Assembly: GCA_964019695.1 (NCBI GenBank)
Contig: OZ026525.1
Location: forward strand, 90,863,779-90,927,778
Direction: 5' to 3'
Source of the DNA: Loripinus fragilis
Lineage: Eukaryota; Mollusca; Bivalvia; Lucinida; Lucinidae
Length of the DNA stretch: 64,000 bases
A program made the translations under genes and the position numbers. The stretch's first letter is position 1. Each line of letters starts with the position of its first letter. Below are positions 48,462-59,415 of the stretch, piece by piece. A model generated the notes under the pieces. It made no database searches. It was not told the DNA's origin and saw only the letters and a list, made by a program, of their open reading frames with translations.

Positions 48462-49690
48462 CCCCCTTTTGGGACTTGGACTTGCCAATAATATGGGATA
48501 GTTTAATCTAAAATTTTGATAAACAGGATGATTTTAACTTTGAAATAGTTAAATTCCTTTTTCTTGATAGAGATGTATCTTGCTCCACTTCCTATGGTGT
48601 ATATATATACGAGGGGTGATCAGAAAGTTCGCGGAAAAGTGCTATTTAATCGCATTGCTTTTATCGATTGCAATGAAAATTCATAGATATAAACTACCAT
48701 TCATAGCAAGTTGACTGAAATTGAAATTTAGAATATGTGACGTCAGACGTAGGAGCACGAGGCGCTGCTGTGACGTAACTTCGCTGGAACCGGCCCATCT
48801 GTACCCCATGGTTGCTATTGGGGCTAAAATTTGTAGTTGTGTTTGAATTGATTGGTATTTTTAGCGGAAAGTAATGTTCCCTGATTCTTTGAAAATAATA
48901 TGCGTTTTTTTTTATGTTATTCCGCTGCGCAATGTATTCAAATCAATAGGTTTCAGTCCAAGGGCAGGCCTAAAATGCGTCAATTTTTCGAGTTTTTGTA
49001 AATTTTAAATAAAAAAACTATTTTCTTGTCAGTGTTCAGCACATAATTATAATCTCGGAATCAACTATCAATATTAGATCTACTATTCTGAAAAAAGGGT
49101 GTTTTTCAAAGTGTGTATATAGTTTAGTTTAAAGAATTGACATGCCAAAACAGGCAATGGGTTCATAGAATTTGAATGCCTTGCCTAAGTTTTGACAGTA
49201 CTGTTATTTCTTTCGACTGAGAATACCATCCGTTAGATATAAATCTTTGAAAGTTTGCATAGAAGAGGAGTAAATATGTTCTTAAATATGCATGGAACGC
49301 AATATGGGCTATCGCAGCATAACAAAGTTTATCAAAACGTTTAAGTTTAATTAGTTGTGTAGTAAAACGTCAAAATGCAACGTAAAATGGGCCTGTTTGC
49401 GCTATATAGCGTTGCCTTGACGACAGCTGTAACGCACGTAGACTTCTAACACCAATCATGTTGTAACCGATCAACTGCATATGTGTTGCAGTATTTTGTG
49501 CTGTAATTTTAGCTCTATTGATCAAACGATGTAGAAATGACAACTATTTTACGCGAACTTACTAATCACCCCTCGTATATATCGCAGCTTATTCGTTTTG
49601 CGAGAGTATGCGATAATATTAGTGTCTTCAACAACAGAAACCAATTTTTGACAGTGAAGTTATTAAAAAAATGGTTATAGATATCTTCTT
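48462..49690 (+). mobile_element. Penelope-like RT fragment split by a TIR element
   Basis: Conceptual translation DKQDDFNFEIVKFLFLDRDV then TSYGVYI stops at 48609 and continues after the insertion as SQLIRFARVCDNISVFNNRN and FLTVKLLKKW (49578-49690). Same order as VNFPFLDGDV...YISQLIRFARA in the better copy near 63330-63430. Confidence 0.72.
48610..49575. mobile_element. Mariner-like TIR element, non-autonomous (966 bp)
   Basis: CGAGGGGTGATCAGAAAGTT and its inverted match AACTTACTAATCACCCCTCG flank the element, with TA on each side. Insertion splits the GVY-I-SQL codons of the RT fragment cleanly. There is no intact transposase. Its termini are related to those at 43632-44769 (CGAGGG start) but it is a different family. 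Confidence 0.82.
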
Positions 49691-49812
49691 ATTTGTCCTG
49701 TTAAAGTTCATCTCTCGGTTAACCAGGTATTATTGAACTGTGATATCATATAATTCGTAAACCATTTTTTATGTTTTACGACAGACACTCAGAGTTGATT
49801 GTTAATTCAAAC

Positions 49813-50070
49813 AGTAATTGAGTATGATCAGTAAATACCACATTCACACACTGCAGACCAACCCACGGCACGGTGAGGAAGATACACAGAACATTTATAG
49901 TAACTGTAAGACAATTGTAGAAAAGCAACCAGCATTTTCTTTCTTTTCAAGATGATTGCAAAACTAGAATGGACATTAAGTAATGCATAACATAACAAAG
50001 ACAAACACAGAACTCCCACAAACAATGGGACGTACATTAAACGATAGATTAACAACACACACAGAAACTT
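49813..50070 (-). mobile_element. Tail A copy (antisense)
   Basis: AGTAATTGAGTATGATCAGT through ACAATGGGACGTACATTAAA. The minus frame (50058-49828) carries LLNVHSSFAIILKRKK. Confidence 0.72.
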
Positions 50071-50990
50071 TTCTGCAACAGGGCATATCAGAGAAGTATT
50101 TTATGGTTATTTAGATTATAAAATCAGAAGAACTGTGAAAAAAAATAGGGATCAATTAAAAAAGATAATCAAACGTTATAAAAGTGGAATATAACATGGA
50201 TACCATGCGACAGTCTACATATCTAGTAGTAACCGCAATCACATCAATAGCTATGGTTTCCTCTTTAACTGCTTTATGGTGGGTAAGGCCTCAAACTCAA
50301 TGACGGCACTGACGTAAAGCTTTAATCCGTTCGTTGGTTCCTGATGCCTGTCTTTGGCTGGGCGTACTGTGGCTCAACTTGAGCTCTTCTTTAGAACGGA
50401 CTTTCTGAGAGTCATGAGCCCTTTTCTTTGTTTCATCATAGTGTGTTAACTTAATTAGATTGTGATGATACATTACAATATTTAAGAAAAACGAAAAAAA
50501 GTAAGTGAGTTTGATCAGGAAATACAACAATTACACCGCTGACCACGACCTGTGAGGAAGATTCACAGAACATTTACAGGATCAAGACATCCGTAAGACA
50601 ATAAAAGCAAAGCCTTCATGCGAGTTAAACAATGTTTATATTTTTATAGCAACAAAATCTACGACTAATATTTGGTACTAGTTAAATGCATTTAAGCCCC
50701 ACCCACCCCCAGTGTCTTATGCTCCTGTCCATTCTTAGGCTATGTTTCTGTTGTTGTTGATTCAGTGTTTGTTGATGCTCCATTGTTTGTGGGGTTCTGT
50801 GTTTGGTCCTTGTTTTGTTATTTAGTACTTTGTGTCCTAGTTTTGCAACCATCTTGATGGGGAAGAGTAGGCTAGTTGGTTTACTTTAACTGTCTTGTGA
50901 CAGTCAGTGTTCAGTGGTTCTTCCTCACGGTGCCATGTGTAAGTCTACATTGTGTGATTGTGGTATTTCCTGATCATACTCATTTCCTTT
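50071..50990 (+). mobile_element. Penelope-like element 3' coding end, 3' UTR and tail A, split
   Basis: The sense strand begins CTGCAACAGGGCATATCAGA (QQGISE), continues through RYK...MDTMRQSTYLVV to about 50280, then the 3' UTR (GTCATGAGCCCTTTTCTTTG, TGATGATACATTACAAT). An antisense tail A fragment (50491-50605) interrupts it. The sense 3' UTR and tail resume at CCTTCATGCGAGTTAAACAA and end GATCATACTCATTTCC. This copy shows coding sequence physically joined to tail A. Confidence 0.75.
50491..50605 (-). mobile_element. Tail A fragment inserted in the 50071-50990 copy
   Basis: AAAAAAGTAAGTGAGTTTGATCAGG (A-run then GTAAGTGAGTTTGATCAGG) through AAGACATCCGTAAGACAATA. About 115 bp, opposite orientation to its host. 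Confidence 0.6.
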
Positions 50991-51069
50991 TTTGGATTGG
51001 AATTATTATGATACAAGAATTGAGTTTTGATTTGATTGCTTGCATTGAGACCATTCAGAAAGTTGCAAA

Positions 51070-51720
51070 AAGAAAATGAGTATGACTAGGAAATGCCACA
51101 TTCACATATCAAAGATCAGACTATGTCATCATCAGACCATGACTGTCATCTTTGCAAACAAACATTATGACATAAAACTAAACAGCTAGAAGAAAATTTA
51201 AGAAACGCAATCATTTCTCTCTTCCTAAGCGAGGTGATTGCTCAACTGTACAGGACACAGTTAATGATATAACAAAAAGTAAGTGGGAATGATCAGGAAA
51301 TACCACGATAAAAAAACTACAGACCAACCAACGCTACCGTGAAGAAGAGCCACGGGACATTTACAGTAACAAGACATTCAAAAGAAAATGAAAGTAAAGC
51401 AACCAGCTCTCTCTTCCTCGCCAAGATGATTGCAAAACTTAAAAGGACATAAAGCAACGCACACCAAAACAAAGGCCCACACAGAACCCCCACAAGTAAT
51501 GGACGGTACATGTACATAAAACAATATATCAACAACATCAGAGCCACCATCTTAGAACAGACAGTAGCCTAAGCTACCTGAGGGGGAATTAAATGAATTT
51601 TACTGGCGCCAAATCTTCGTACTAGATTCTATTTTTGTTAACACACAAACATTATTTAGCTCCCATGGAAGCTTCCTAACTAATGCAATGCATCATCACA
51701 GAGAAAAAATCTAATCAAAT
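51070..51720 (-). mobile_element. Two adjacent tail A copies (antisense)
   Basis: The first runs about 51070-51262 and is internally deleted. The second starts GTAAGTGGGAATGATCAGGA (51275) and continues to AACTAATGCAATGCATCATC (about 51700). The second keeps a minus frame with SFAIILARKRELVALLSFS. Confidence 0.68.
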
Positions 51721-51887
51721 TAACCCAGGTCAAACTGTAAACACAAACCCTCCACACAATGGGTGTTACACCACAGAATGTACCAACAACAACATAATCA
51801 CGGAAGTAGAAAGGATATCAGCAAAACGGAAGGGTCTGCCACAATCACATAACAGAGACCAACCTACGGCATCCAAAGGAGTAAACT

Positions 51888-52015
51888 TCCCAACAGTGGC
51901 GCCCCTAGCGTTCATCTATCTCTTAGGGAAGGATGAACGCTAGGGAAACTCCCCAACAGTGGCGCACCTAGCGGTCATCCTTTCCTCAGGGAAGAATGAA
52001 CGCTTGGGAAACTCC
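51888..52015. repeat. Tandem 63-bp hairpin duplication
   Basis: Two units each read CCCAACAGTGGCGC ... CTAGCG, then TCATC ... GGGAAGGATGAACGCTAGGG, so each unit is itself a hairpin (TAGCGTTCATC facing GATGAACGCTA). The second has diverged slightly. Confidence 0.85.
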
Positions 52016-52059
52016 CCGAGTTTGCCAAAGGAGGAGACACAGAAGCACTGACAGCTACA

Positions 52060-52255
52060 CGACAGCAAGAAAACAATTTAAGTAAAACAACCAGATTTCT
52101 CAACCTCAACAAGATGAAATCAAAGCAAAAAATAAAGGAACAACAAATAATTAATCAACATCAACAATAGTATCACCTTAGGTCACTTGGGAAGATTTTA
52201 AATATATATTAATTGGCCAAATCTTCACAATCGAGTCTGCTGTTGTTAAAACAAA
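52060..52255 (-). mobile_element. Divergent tail A fragment
   Basis: AACAATTTAAGTAAAACAAC, CAACAAGATGAAATCAAAGC and AAATCTTCACAATCGAGTCT follow the tail A order with many substitutions. Confidence 0.45.
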
Positions 52256-52284
52256 ACAGCCCAAGCCACTGAAATGGCGCTGTG

Positions 52285-52558
52285 AACCTGGTTTAAGCCC
52301 TCAAGTAAAATATTTTTACTGACCGTTTCAAGGCGGTACTTCTTTTGCGGATCATTCATGTTATTTCTGTCTTATGTTTGTTATGCTTTAGTGCGCGTCT
52401 GTTTATTCATGCCTTGTGGTCACCTGCTGGGAAAGGACTGACCTCTTGGCTCTCGTTTGTGATGTCTTATGGTGAGTTGTTACTTTCCCTTTGGTATCCT
52501 GGGTCAGGTATGGTACTTGATTGTATCGATTCCAGATCTTTACCCTCCTTTTTACTTA
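52285..52558 (+). mobile_element. Tail B copy (sense)
   Basis: GGTTTAAGCCCTCAAGTAAA to CGATTCCAGATCTTTACCCT matches the reverse complement of 56784-56511 throughout, including CACCTGCTGGGAAAGGACTG. Confidence 0.82.
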
Positions 52559-52619
52559 AATGCATAATTGTATGGGCACAAGTCTTTTGTCCTTGATTCA
52601 ACAAAATAATGATTAGCTT

Positions 52620-53180
52620 ACATGATGGTCTTTTACTAATTTAATGCACCATCACAGAGAAACATCTAATCAAATTTAAACCATGCTGAAACAAAGTAAA
52701 AGGCTTATGGTTCACAGATAGCCAGACCTAAAAACCAAATTGGGTCACGGTTGCCCCAGCCAAAGAAAAATGTAAGTGAGTATGATCAGAAAATGCCACA
52801 ATCAGACACTGCAGACCAACCCACGTCACGCTGAGGAAGAGCCACAGAAATCTAACAGTCACACTACACCAGGCAGACATTTAAAGCAAATCAACAAGCT
52901 TTCCTTTCCTGGTCTTGACTTGCAAAGCTTGAAATGTCACAAAGTATTGCATAACAAAACACAGTTCAAATACGCAACTCCAACAAACAACGGATGTTAC
53001 GTATAACAAGGAATCAACAACAACAGAACCACCGCCTTAGAACAAACAGAAGCCCAACCATCACAGAGCAACAATCTAATCAAACTCATATACTATGATG
53101 AAACAAAGAAAAGGGCTCACGACTCACAGATAGTCAGAGCTAAAGAAAACCTCGATTTGTGTCACGACTTCTGCATTTCT
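52620..53180 (-). mobile_element. Two nested tail A / 3' UTR copies (antisense)
   Basis: An older 3' UTR piece (52620-52765) abuts a tail A that begins TGTAAGTGAGTATGATCAGA (52770). The latter runs to AAAGGGCTCACGACTCACAG and AGCTAAAGAAAACC. Confidence 0.62.
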
Positions 53181-54394
53181 TTTTTATGATAAAGACCAGA
53201 TCCAATAAGCAAAATATTTTATTTTTATCAGCATACCTTTAAGGTGGTTATGAGGCTATTCTTATTCAGAATTCGAAAAGTCCTGACAAGTAATATTTAC
53301 TGTATAATGTTATTATTTTCTTTCTTATCCATCTTTGGTTGCTTGAAAAAAACACCTCATTGAGACATTTTTTGCGTACCTGCAACATATGGTTTTTGTC
53401 ACGACATAAGTACAAGTGCAAGTAAAAGTACAAAACTTTATTCTGAAAACATTTTAAGGCTACACGCAGGTAGCATTTGAGAAAAAGGAAGAACAGTAAG
53501 GTAGTACATGGTGACATATTCATAATAACATGTATCTGTGTCCTGGTAATTTGGTTTGATCCAACATAGGAATGCCAAGTCAGGGTGCTCTGGTGGATGC
53601 GATCTGATATGGCATTTCAGAGTGAATACCTAGAAATCAGAGTGTAGATAGGGTGTTCAAACTCTGTACGGGATGGAGTGTACAGTTTTGATAAGTATTT
53701 TTGTTATTCTATTTTTTATATAAAAAAACAACAATAAATAGAGTGGTTGCGATTTTGAGCAGACATGTATCACGAGCTTTCCACGCCTACCGCTTTCGGT
53801 TAGTCAGTTTGCTATGAATAGTTGTACTGTTGATTGACATATTTACCAATGACAGTTTTGGAACTTCACGTGAACAGAAAGTGTGTCAAATCAATGGCAA
53901 GATCTAAAAATAAATAAGGTATTATCATCATTCATGGATATTTCATAGCAAAACAATGTAAGTAAAAAGAATTAAACTATTTTTTGTTGATTTAGTATTT
54001 ATCCCGGTCGATCTAATGTCACCTTGATAAGCTTGCGCAGTAGTATGCATTAGCGGTAATGTACACTAGTCGTGGCAATCATTGCAGGCGTTGTGTGCCA
54101 TTAATATTTTGGCATATGCTGATTGTCACGGCCAGGAAAGCAGGTGCCTTTGAATTCAACCAGCCCCACCTGTAAGAATACGCATGGCATACCCCAGCAG
54201 ATAGGGTTGTTAGGTATCTGTGTGTTAAATCTATGACCTTAGAGCAATCTAAGCGGACCTTGTATGCGTAAAATATCTTTCTGGTTGCTCAAAAGAACCG
54301 TCTCGTTGAGAGCCTCAAACGAATCGTCTCGCCGAGACAGTTCCTTTGAAACACTGTGTTAATTTTAGTAAAGTTTTACTCTAATCCGGATTGA
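53181..54394. other. Intronic stretch without recognised feature
   Basis: No exon with paired splice sites in the required phase, and no clear repeat terminus. The inverted phrases GAGACGATTCG/ GAACCGTCTCG near 54295-54345 may be a small hairpin. Confidence 0.4.
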
Positions 54395-54591
54395 CTCAAG
54401 ACTTTTTGGAACGTATAGAGAGAAACGGCAATGGACATAATTATATTTAAAATATGTACAGACATGTATTCTCTAATAGTAAATGTTGATCAGTCGAAAC
54501 TAAGAATTTGGCCAGCATTTTTTTATCGTAAACTTTGTTAGTTTTCCTAAATTTAAGTGTTGTAGATAATAATGAATGACCATCACTATAG

Positions 54592-54956
54592 AGACATAGA
54601 GAATACTAGGTGAGTGTCTTTTGATATCAAGTTTACCGGGCAAGGCTTTGAGAATGCATGTTGACATCGCCAGGCTTGCCGAGCAATTCAACATGCGTTC
54701 TCAAAGCCGAGCCTGGTAAACTTGATATCAAAAGACGCGAATCTGGTATTCTATTTATCAGTTTACCCATTATTGGACACTCTTCAAACTAGCGATAATG
54801 ACGTAATTTTTGATTTTGTGTTGATTCAGCGTCATTAGCAACGTCACTCAAAAAGTGCAACGTCATCATGACCTGATAAAAGCAACATGCCGTGAGATAG
54901 ACAACGTTTATCAGGCAACGCGTTACAATGCAGTTAATATGAGAGGTAACTGATAA
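54592..54956 (+). mobile_element. Foldback MITE, single-arm copy, inside the LINE
   Basis: Same family as 46254-46803 with one left arm (GTCTTTTGATATCAAGTTTA) and one right arm (TAAACTTGATATCAAAAGAC), then the 200-bp tail ending GAGAGGTAACTGATAAA. It separates ISEED from YSDGHS of the endonuclease. Confidence 0.85.
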
Positions 54957-55114
54957 AGTCTTCTTCAGATATGCTGAAGTCTTCGATGAAACTAAGACAA
55001 TTAACAGATGCTATGGAGTAATCTATGACAGACGTTTCTCTAAACGTGAATTCGCCTGCACATTTGTCTCTTCCGAATCTACCATTTAAAATGATTAAGT
55101 TATTGGTTTTGCAA

Positions 55115-56034
55115 AGAACATCTAGCGATAAGGCGTATATTTTCCCTAGTTGACGTCAAATTTTCAAATTTCACTAGTGTTTTTAAAATTGGTGTAGTTC
55201 AGCAGTAAAATATGCATAGTAAGCAACAAAATACGTTTCAAAGCGATTCACCATTTACAATACCGTGAAAACGTCCACTTTCTAATCCCACCCCTCATTT
55301 TACGTCTTTATACGTGGTGCCATTTAGACAAGACTTTGAGTAAATACATTGCTTGTTTTAAAAAAGTAAAAGAGCTAAAATGTTAAGGATAGGAATGCTC
55401 TTCATTTTCAAAACTTTACTCCTTCTGCGCATGCATGCGAAATACACCTAAAAGTGTGACGTTTGTCATTTGAAAGATGAAACTGGTGTCTTTCATTTTA
55501 TTTTTAGATGCTTCCCCCCCCACCCCCTAGACCCAAGATGCCCTTTGGACAACGACATCTAGCTATAAACATTTGCAACATATGTAAAGGGCATTTTGGG
55601 TCTAGTGGGGGGGGGGAAAGCATCTATAAACAAACCGAAAGACACCAGTTTCATCTTTTCAATGACAAACGTCACACTTTTAGGTGTATTTCGTACGCAT
55701 GCGCAGTAGGAATAGGGGAAGGTTTTGGAAATGAAGAGCACACCTATCCTTAACATTTTAGCACTTTTACTTTTTTAAAACTAGCAATGCATTTACTCAA
55801 AATTTGGCCTAAACGGCACCCAGGATAAAGACGTAAAATGAGGGGTTGGGGTAGAAAGCGCTCGTGTTGACGGTATTGTAAATGATGAATCGCTTTGAAA
55901 CGTATTTTGTTGCCTGCTGTGCATATTTTACTACCAAACTACACCAATTTTAAAAGCATTAGGGCAATTTGAAAATTTGGTGTTTGTAATCATGTCAACT
56001 AGGGAAAATATACGCCTTATCGCTAGAAGTTCTT
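55115..56034. mobile_element. Long foldback palindrome (~440-bp arms) inside the LINE
   Basis: The left end CTAGCGATAAGGCGTATATT is mirrored by AATATACGCCTTATCGCTAG. Pairing continues through CACTTTTAGGTGTATTTCG-like arms to CTAGACCCAAGATGCCCTTT facing AAAGGGCATTTTGGGTCTAG, centre near 55565. It contains C/G-runs. It interrupts the endonuclease between NKLLE and LCKTNNLIILNGR. Confidence 0.92.
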
Positions 56035-56510
56035 TCAAGCAGTTTGTTTCCTTCATCATTAACTATTTTATCTTTTGAATTGCGCTGTTTAGACAGACCT
56101 TACTCCATCAATGCAGGTGAAAAATTAAACGGGTCATTTAGATCGAGGTCGATCTCAAGACGGTCTCCAAGAAAATCACTAGGATCAATATAATCTTGGG
56201 ACGAGCCAACTCTTGCGTTAAAGTCTCCCATGAGGAAGACGTATTTGAGAAAAACGCATGCGTTAATAATTTCTATTTCAAAAATGTCAGTTTCATCTGC
56301 ATTTTTAAAGCGAGAGTCTGCTGGGGGAACATAAACAGCACCAAAATAGATGTCTTTATCAGTTTTAAAGAGCGACCTTTCTAATTTGAACCACATTATA
56401 TAGTCCGAGTCAGATTCTACTAATGAAACATAGGGACCTAATGATTGCTTTACGAAAACACCAAGGCGTCCGCTTTTGCGACGGTAGGTCTGTTTTCTGC
56501 ACTGGAAAAA

Positions 56511-56784
56511 GTAAGTAAGGGTGCAAAGATCAGGAATCGATACAATCAAGTACCACACCTGACCCAGGATACCAATGGGAAAGTGACAAACTCACAGAAG
56601 ACACCACAAACGAGAAACAAGAGGTCAGCCCTTTCCCAGCAGGTGACCACAAAGCACATATAAACAGACGCGCACAAAGACATAGCAAACACAAGACAGG
56701 ACAAAAACATAAAAGATCCACAAAAGAAGTACCGCCTTGGAACGGTCAGTAAAATATTTTACTGGATGGCTTAAACCGGTTTAA
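56511..56784 (-). mobile_element. Tail B element with 6-bp target duplication
   Basis: This 274-bp insertion splits NFLF from QCRKQ of the endonuclease and is flanked by GGAAAA (56504-56509 and 56785-56790). It starts AGTAAGTAAGGGTGCAAAGA on + and ends AACGGTCAGTAAAATATTTT ... CCGGTTTAA. On the minus strand a 63-codon frame carries WSPAGKGLTS. It is the reference copy for tail B. Confidence 0.85.
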
Positions 56785-57702
56785 GGAAAAGAAAGTTATA
56801 GCCTTCCACGTTAATTATATCGATTGGGTCTAATTTTGTTTCGCTGACACAGAATATATCAAAATTTTCGATAAGGCTACAGAATTCTGGCACTTCTATT
56901 TTACGTTTTAGGCCCAATGCGTACAGCGATCCATATATAATATTATTCTTGATCTTTTTATAGGCATCGTCACTACTGTTTGCATTAGGGCCACTACATC
57001 GTTCATGTATAGCAACTGGACACTCCATTGACTCCTAAACGGATTGTTGTGGAGTTTCATTTGGCTGAGAAACGTCCATTTCATTCTGATCTGGGTCGTT
57101 TTTTTTTGTCACGGTACCAGGCCGTTCATTGGGATGCTCCATAAGTTGACTTCGGCTAATTTGTGTTTGGGTTTCCACTAATGATTAGTGTTAGGCTGCT
57201 CAAAGTCAGAGTTATCAGAGCTATGTCCAGAAACAAACACGTTCATACCACTAGCCTTGCCGTCAGAACGAACTTGACCACTTACGGCATTATCATCGTC
57301 TCTGTCCGTAGTATAGGTCAGTCTACTTTTACGCATAATTTGCTGCCTGTCTGGGAACATAATCTCTTATTATTTGACCGTCTTTAATGAGCTAAGCTGG
57401 ATATTGTATCGAGATTCTGGAGCTGGGGTCCTGGCTTTTTAAATCCCTTTTGAGTGCTAGCAGAGGTTTACGAGCATTGATGATCTCTTGTGGGTAATCT
57501 AGGTTAATACAAAATTGTGTGCCACGTAGTTTTCCTGCATTAGACAAAATGAGCTCAACATCCTGATAGTCTCTAAATAAAGCAATGAGGGGTCTGTGGA
57601 TGTTCTGGGTCGCTTGATTTGTGAGAGTGCGTCCGGGTTGTTGACGCCTTTCAATTCGATGTATGCATTGAATACTGATTGACTCTGAGCCAAGGTCAAA
57701 AA

Positions 57703-58518
57703 TAGTAAGTGAGTATGATCAGGAAATACCACAATCACAAACTGCAGACAACCCCGAGGCACCGCGAGGAAGAGCCGCTCAACCATCACGAGATACCAGG
57801 AAGACAAATTAAGCAAAGCAATCAGCTCTCTCTTCCCCATCAAGATGATTGCAATACTAAAATGGACATAAAGTAGCATACAACAAAACATAGAACAATT
57901 ACAGACTCCCGATATGGGAGTAACAATAAACAAAAAGTCAACATCAACAGAACCACTGCCTTAGAACGGACAGCAGCCTAAGCCACTGGGACTTCAATGC
58001 ATTTTACTGGTACCAAATCTCCGCCCTAGATTCTGCTGTTGTTGAAGTACAAGAAATGTTCAGCTCGCATGGAGGCCATCTAACTAATGTAATGTATCAT
58101 CATGGAAAACACTCTTATCAAATTAACACGCCATGATGAAACAAAGAAAAGGGCTCATGACTCACAGATAGTCAGAGCTAAAGAAAACCTCAAGTTAAGC
58201 CACGATGGGTCCAGCTACAAATAAGCATCAGGCACCAACCCACCGATTAAAGCTTTACGTCAGAGCCGTCATAGAGTCTGAGGCCTGACCCATAAACCAT
58301 AACTATAAACCGTGATTGGGTTCAAAATTAGGCATGCAGACTAGCGCATGATATCCAAATTATATCCAACCCTTATATAACGTTTTACTATCTTTTTAAA
58401 TTGATCACTAAAATTAGGTTTTCCAACAATTCGTTTGAATTTATAGACTAAATCACCATAAAATATAGGTTCTGATATGCCTTGTTGCAGAAGAGTTTTT
58501 AACCCAATGTTGTATTTA
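57703..58518 (-). mobile_element. 5'-truncated Penelope-like element with complete tail A
   Basis: The minus strand begins KYNIGLKTLLQQGISEP, FYGDLVYKFKRIVGKPNF, KRYIRVGYNLDIMR, then NPITV, a 3' UTR, and tail A with the frame GVCNCSMFCCMLLYVHFSIA ... VFPDHTHLLF, ending CATACTCACTTACTATTTTT. It splits LINE ORF1 between LADKL and GSESISIQ. This copy proves that tail A is the 3' end of the RT element. 'Penelope-like' is my inference from RT motifs in the longer copy at 61090. Confidence 0.8.
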
Positions 58519-59290
58519 ACAATTGACAAGTTTGTCGGCAAGAAATTCACATAGTGTGGTCATGCATCCCTCATTGACGATTTCTGGGATTCCCCAGAAT
58601 ATCAGATTGTTCCGCCTTTGTCGCACTTCACCATCAATCGACTTATACGTCAGAATGTCTATACATCTGCTGTTTACACGAGTATGGTCATGTAGGTCAC
58701 GCACTGTCTGTTCCGCTTTTAACAGCCTTTGTTTGGTTAGCCTCATGTCTTGTAAATAAACAAATATTGACTCAAGCTTATCATCAATGTTCATGGTTTT
58801 AAAAGAGTCAAGAGGTATTCAGTCAAATAAGAAAGATTCCTGGGTACTTGCCTCAGCTACAGAGCTCCCCAAACCTGTCGAAATCCGCTGGCGTTTGGGT
58901 CTAGGATTACCTCGTGAAATACCCCGCCCACGACCTCTGGCTGTGCAACTTGGCCTCTGTCTTCCCGCCACAACATTCCACTCAAATGAAGTGTTCGCTG
59001 GCACTTTCACTGACTTTCTGGAATACATTCTGTCCGCTTTTTTTATTTTTTAGCACTATATCATGGGGTTTTACCACCCAGTTACACCAAAATATGTCCC
59101 AGAGAGAGAAAAAATGTCCAAAACACTGCAGCAGTTTCACAAAACAACTCTTACTACCACCACTTGTATCTGGAAATCTGGCTAAGGCAACACAAATAGG
59201 ATGATTGAAATTTAAATAAATAGAATGAGAAGGTGATTTGCATTATTGTCATTCCACTTTAACATTAGCTATAATTCTTACTTCTGTTAG

Positions 59291-59362
59291 GATACCCAAA
59301 AAAGAATGATCAAACAAAAGAAAATATGGAAAAAGTGTATGCTGAAATAGAAGATCTCTCAG
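59291..59362 (+). CDS. Host gene exon 8
   Basis: The acceptor CTTACTTCTGTTAG is followed by 72 nt, phase 1-1, open, and the consensus donor TCAG|GTAGGT. Residues YPKKNDQTKENMEKV and YAEIEDLS. The short acidic YAEI phrase resembles SH2-binding tyrosine motifs (pYxxI), which would suit a cytoplasmic signalling tail, but this is speculation. The exon lies in 11 kb of otherwise repeat-filled sequence after exon 7. Confidence 0.6.
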
Positions 59363-59415
59363 GTAGGTTTGATTTTTAATGGACTTTGTGTTTAAATATA
59401 CATGTTACAGCCTCA

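Larger units (their letters stand above)
54395..58794 (-). mobile_element. LINE 5' half (ORF1 + endonuclease), broken by four insertions
   Basis: Read from 58794 downward. ORF1 starts MNIDDKLESIFVYLQDMRLT, a coiled-coil-like segment, then RRNNLIFWGIPE (58640-58605), typical of RRM-bearing ORF1 proteins. It resumes after an insertion as SIQCIHRIERRQQPGRTLT and RPLIALFRDYQDVELILSNA (57660-57540). The endonuclease begins near 57028: FCVSETKLDP, GYNFLF | insertion | CRKQTYRRKSGRLGVFVKQS, FLMGDFNARVGSS (near 56225), then | palindrome |, LIILNGRFGRDK, FSISEED | MITE |, and finally LYSDGHSLLSTTLKF (54589-54545) with the catalytic Asp-His. The RT half is not found in this window. All motifs are in the right order once the insertions are recognised. 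Confidence 0.82.
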
